From Salinibacterium sp. UTAS2018 (GTDB lineage: Bacteria; Actinomycetota; Actinomycetes; Actinomycetales; Microbacteriaceae): a DNA stretch of 64,000 bases. The stretch lies in assembly GCF_004118935.1 (NCBI RefSeq), contig NZ_CP035375.1, positions 496,001-560,000 on the forward strand, written 5' to 3'. Below are positions 62,792 to 64,000 of this stretch, piece by piece. The first letter of the stretch is position 1; every line of letters begins with the position of its first letter. A program made the translations under genes and the position numbers. The notes under the pieces are model-generated. The model was not told the DNA's origin. It saw nothing but the letters and a program-made list of their open reading frames with translations, and did not search any database.

Positions 62792-64000
62792 ATGCCCCCC
62801 GTTGAGATCAGTGCCGACTTTAACCCGCTCCGTTTGGCGTCGGACCGCAGGCTTAATCGCATTGCAGGCCCGAGCGCTTTAGTAATTTTCGGCGTGACCG
62901 GAGATCTATCGCGTAAGAAACTGATGCCGGCCGTGTACGACCTGGCCAACCGGGGGCTGCTTCCTCCTGGCTTCGCACTCGTGGGCTTCGCTCGCAGAGA
63001 GTGGGAAGACCAAGATTTTGAGAAGGTCGTGCATGACGCCGTAAAACAGTACGCGCGCACTCCCTTTGACGAGGACGTGTGGAATCAACTTGCTCAAGGC
63101 ATTCGTTTTGTGCAGGGCGAGTTCGACGATGCGGCGGCATTCGAGCGCCTCAAAGATACTTTGGCTGACTTGGATAAAGAACGCGGCACGATGGGTAACC
63201 ATGCGTTCTACCTCTCGATTCCGCCCAAATCGTTCCCCCAGGTAACCGAACAACTTCGCAACTCGGGTCTGGCTGAGCAACGCGAGGGCCGGTGGAGCCG
63301 GGTCGTGATTGAGAAGCCTTTCGGGAGCGATCTTCACACCGCCCGCGAACTCAACGATGTCGTTGAATCGGTATTTCCTCCCGACAGCGTGTTTCGCATC
63401 GACCATTACCTCGGTAAAGAAACGGTGCAGAATATTCTTGCGCTGCGGTTCGCCAACCAGCTATACGAACCCCTCTGGAACTCGAACCACGTCGATCATG
63501 TGCAGATCACCATGGCTGAAGACATTGGCGTCGGGGGTCGTGCCGGATACTACGACGGCATCGGTGCGGCTCGCGACGTCATTCAGAATCACCTTCTGCA
63601 ACTACTCGCGCTCACCGCTATGGAAGAGCCAGTGTCGTTCGACGCGGCCGACCTTCGTGCTGAGAAGGAGAAGGTTCTCTCTGCTGTGCGCCTCCCCCAG
63701 AACCTCGGAGAACACACTGCTCGCGGACAATACGCGGGAGGCTGGCAGGGCGGCGAAAAAGTTACCGGTTTCCTCGACGAAGACGGCATGAACCCTCAGT
63801 CAACTACCGAGACTTACGCTGCCATCCGCCTCGATATCGGTACGCGGCGTTGGTCTGGTGTTCCGTTCTACCTTCGCGCCGGTAAGCGCCTGGGGCGACG
63901 GGTCACTGAGATCGCGGTCGTTTTCAAGCGCGCACCGCAGTACCTCTTCGAGGAGAGCCGCACATCAGCACTAGGCCAGAACGCGCTCGTTATTCGAGTG
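62792..64000 (+). CDS. zwf: Glucose-6-phosphate dehydrogenase (partial)
   Basis: 403 codons visible; the gene continues past the right edge. NADP motif GVTGDLSRKKLMPAVYD near residue 34 and the active-site motif RIDHYLGKE near residue 202 are intact. It performs the first oxidative step of the pentose phosphate pathway. AGGAG precedes the ATG; the order tkt-tal-pgi-zwf is usually continued by opcA and pgl in actinobacteria, expected beyond the window. Confidence 0.97.
   Translation, partial: MPPVEISADFNPLRLASDRRLNRIAGPSALVIFGVTGDLSRKKLMPAVYDLANRGLLPPGFALVGFARREWEDQDFEKVVHDAVKQYARTPFDEDVWNQLAQGIRFVQGEFDDAAAFERLKDTLADLDKERGTMGNHAFYLSIPPKSFPQVTEQLRNSGLAEQREGRWSRVVIEKPFGSDLHTARELNDVVESVFPPDSVFRIDHYLGKETVQNILALRFANQLYEPLWNSNHVDHVQITMAEDIGVGGRAGYYDGIGAARDVIQNHLLQLLALTAMEEPVSFDAADLRAEKEKVLSAVRLPQNLGEHTARGQYAGGWQGGEKVTGFLDEDGMNPQSTTETYAAIRLDIGTRRWSGVPFYLRAGKRLGRRVTEIAVVFKRAPQYLFEESRTSALGQNALVIRV

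Noticed and set aside
1..64000. CRISPR array, prophage, insertion sequence or rRNA operon
   Set aside because: No regularly spaced repeats, integrase/transposase or rRNA-like sequence was found; all sizeable regions are covered by ordinary genes.

Overview
The window looks like a chromosomal segment of a high-GC actinobacterium, most likely a member of the Microbacteriaceae. Evidence: the tkt-tal-pgi-zwf cluster beside heme-A biosynthesis genes, an ImuA/ImuB/DnaE2 mutasome under an actinobacterial LexA box, a DUF3099-small Cys protein-SURF1 operon, a DUF5997/LysR-domain gene pair, and many genes whose start codon sits 6-7 bases after a TAnnnT -10 element (leaderless mRNAs). Genus cannot be fixed by eye. 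The DNA is gene-dense, with no insertion sequence, prophage, CRISPR array or rRNA. No gap between genes exceeds about 300 bases.

Layout. 1-6 kb: FKBP lipoprotein (cut by the window edge), TrmI tRNA methyltransferase, HAD phosphatase, PAC2 protein, UppP and an M20 peptidase. 6-10.4 kb: tRNA-Leu(GAG) with a long hairpin, a PadR regulator with its palindromic operator, an ABC1 kinase, and a SulP transporter with a possibly structured leader. 10.4-20.2 kb: housekeeping and accessory enzymes (EEP nuclease/phosphatase, APC permease, J-domain/NERD-like protein, thiol peroxidase, GNATs, ABC exporter, RNase HI, M18 aminopeptidase, Eis-like acetyltransferase). 20.2-24.2 kb is the least conventional part: a DarT-family ADP-ribosyltransferase without its DarG partner, and two degenerate SGNH-like paralogues (one fused to GAF) flanking the DUF5997/LysR pair. 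24.4-35.8 kb is dominated by DNA damage tolerance: a DrrAB-like exporter divergent from the LexA-controlled imuA-imuB-dnaE2 cassette, cspA, a helicase and DinB.

35.9-50.8 kb: stress membrane protein, SGNH esterase, fatty-acid desaturase, D-Ala-D-Ala carboxypeptidase, TrmH/SpoU methyltransferase, sirtuin, histidine phosphatase, glycosyltransferase plus alpha/beta hydrolase, DnaQ-like exonuclease, L31 type B, stand-alone ABC ATPase, SerB, FabG, the SURF1 operon and an ABC-F protein. 50.9-64 kb: BioY; the sufB-sufD-Rieske-sufC-sufT Fe-S operon; ctaA and ctaB (heme A) divergent from or convergent with their neighbours; then tkt-tal-pgi-zwf (pentose phosphate/glycolysis), zwf running off the right edge.

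Nothing here is demonstrably a new system. The best candidates for a closer look are the orphan DarT-like gene with a zinc knuckle, the SGNH/SGNH-GAF paralogues around the DUF5997/LysR pair, the alternative hairpins ahead of sulP, and the frequent leaderless promoter architecture.
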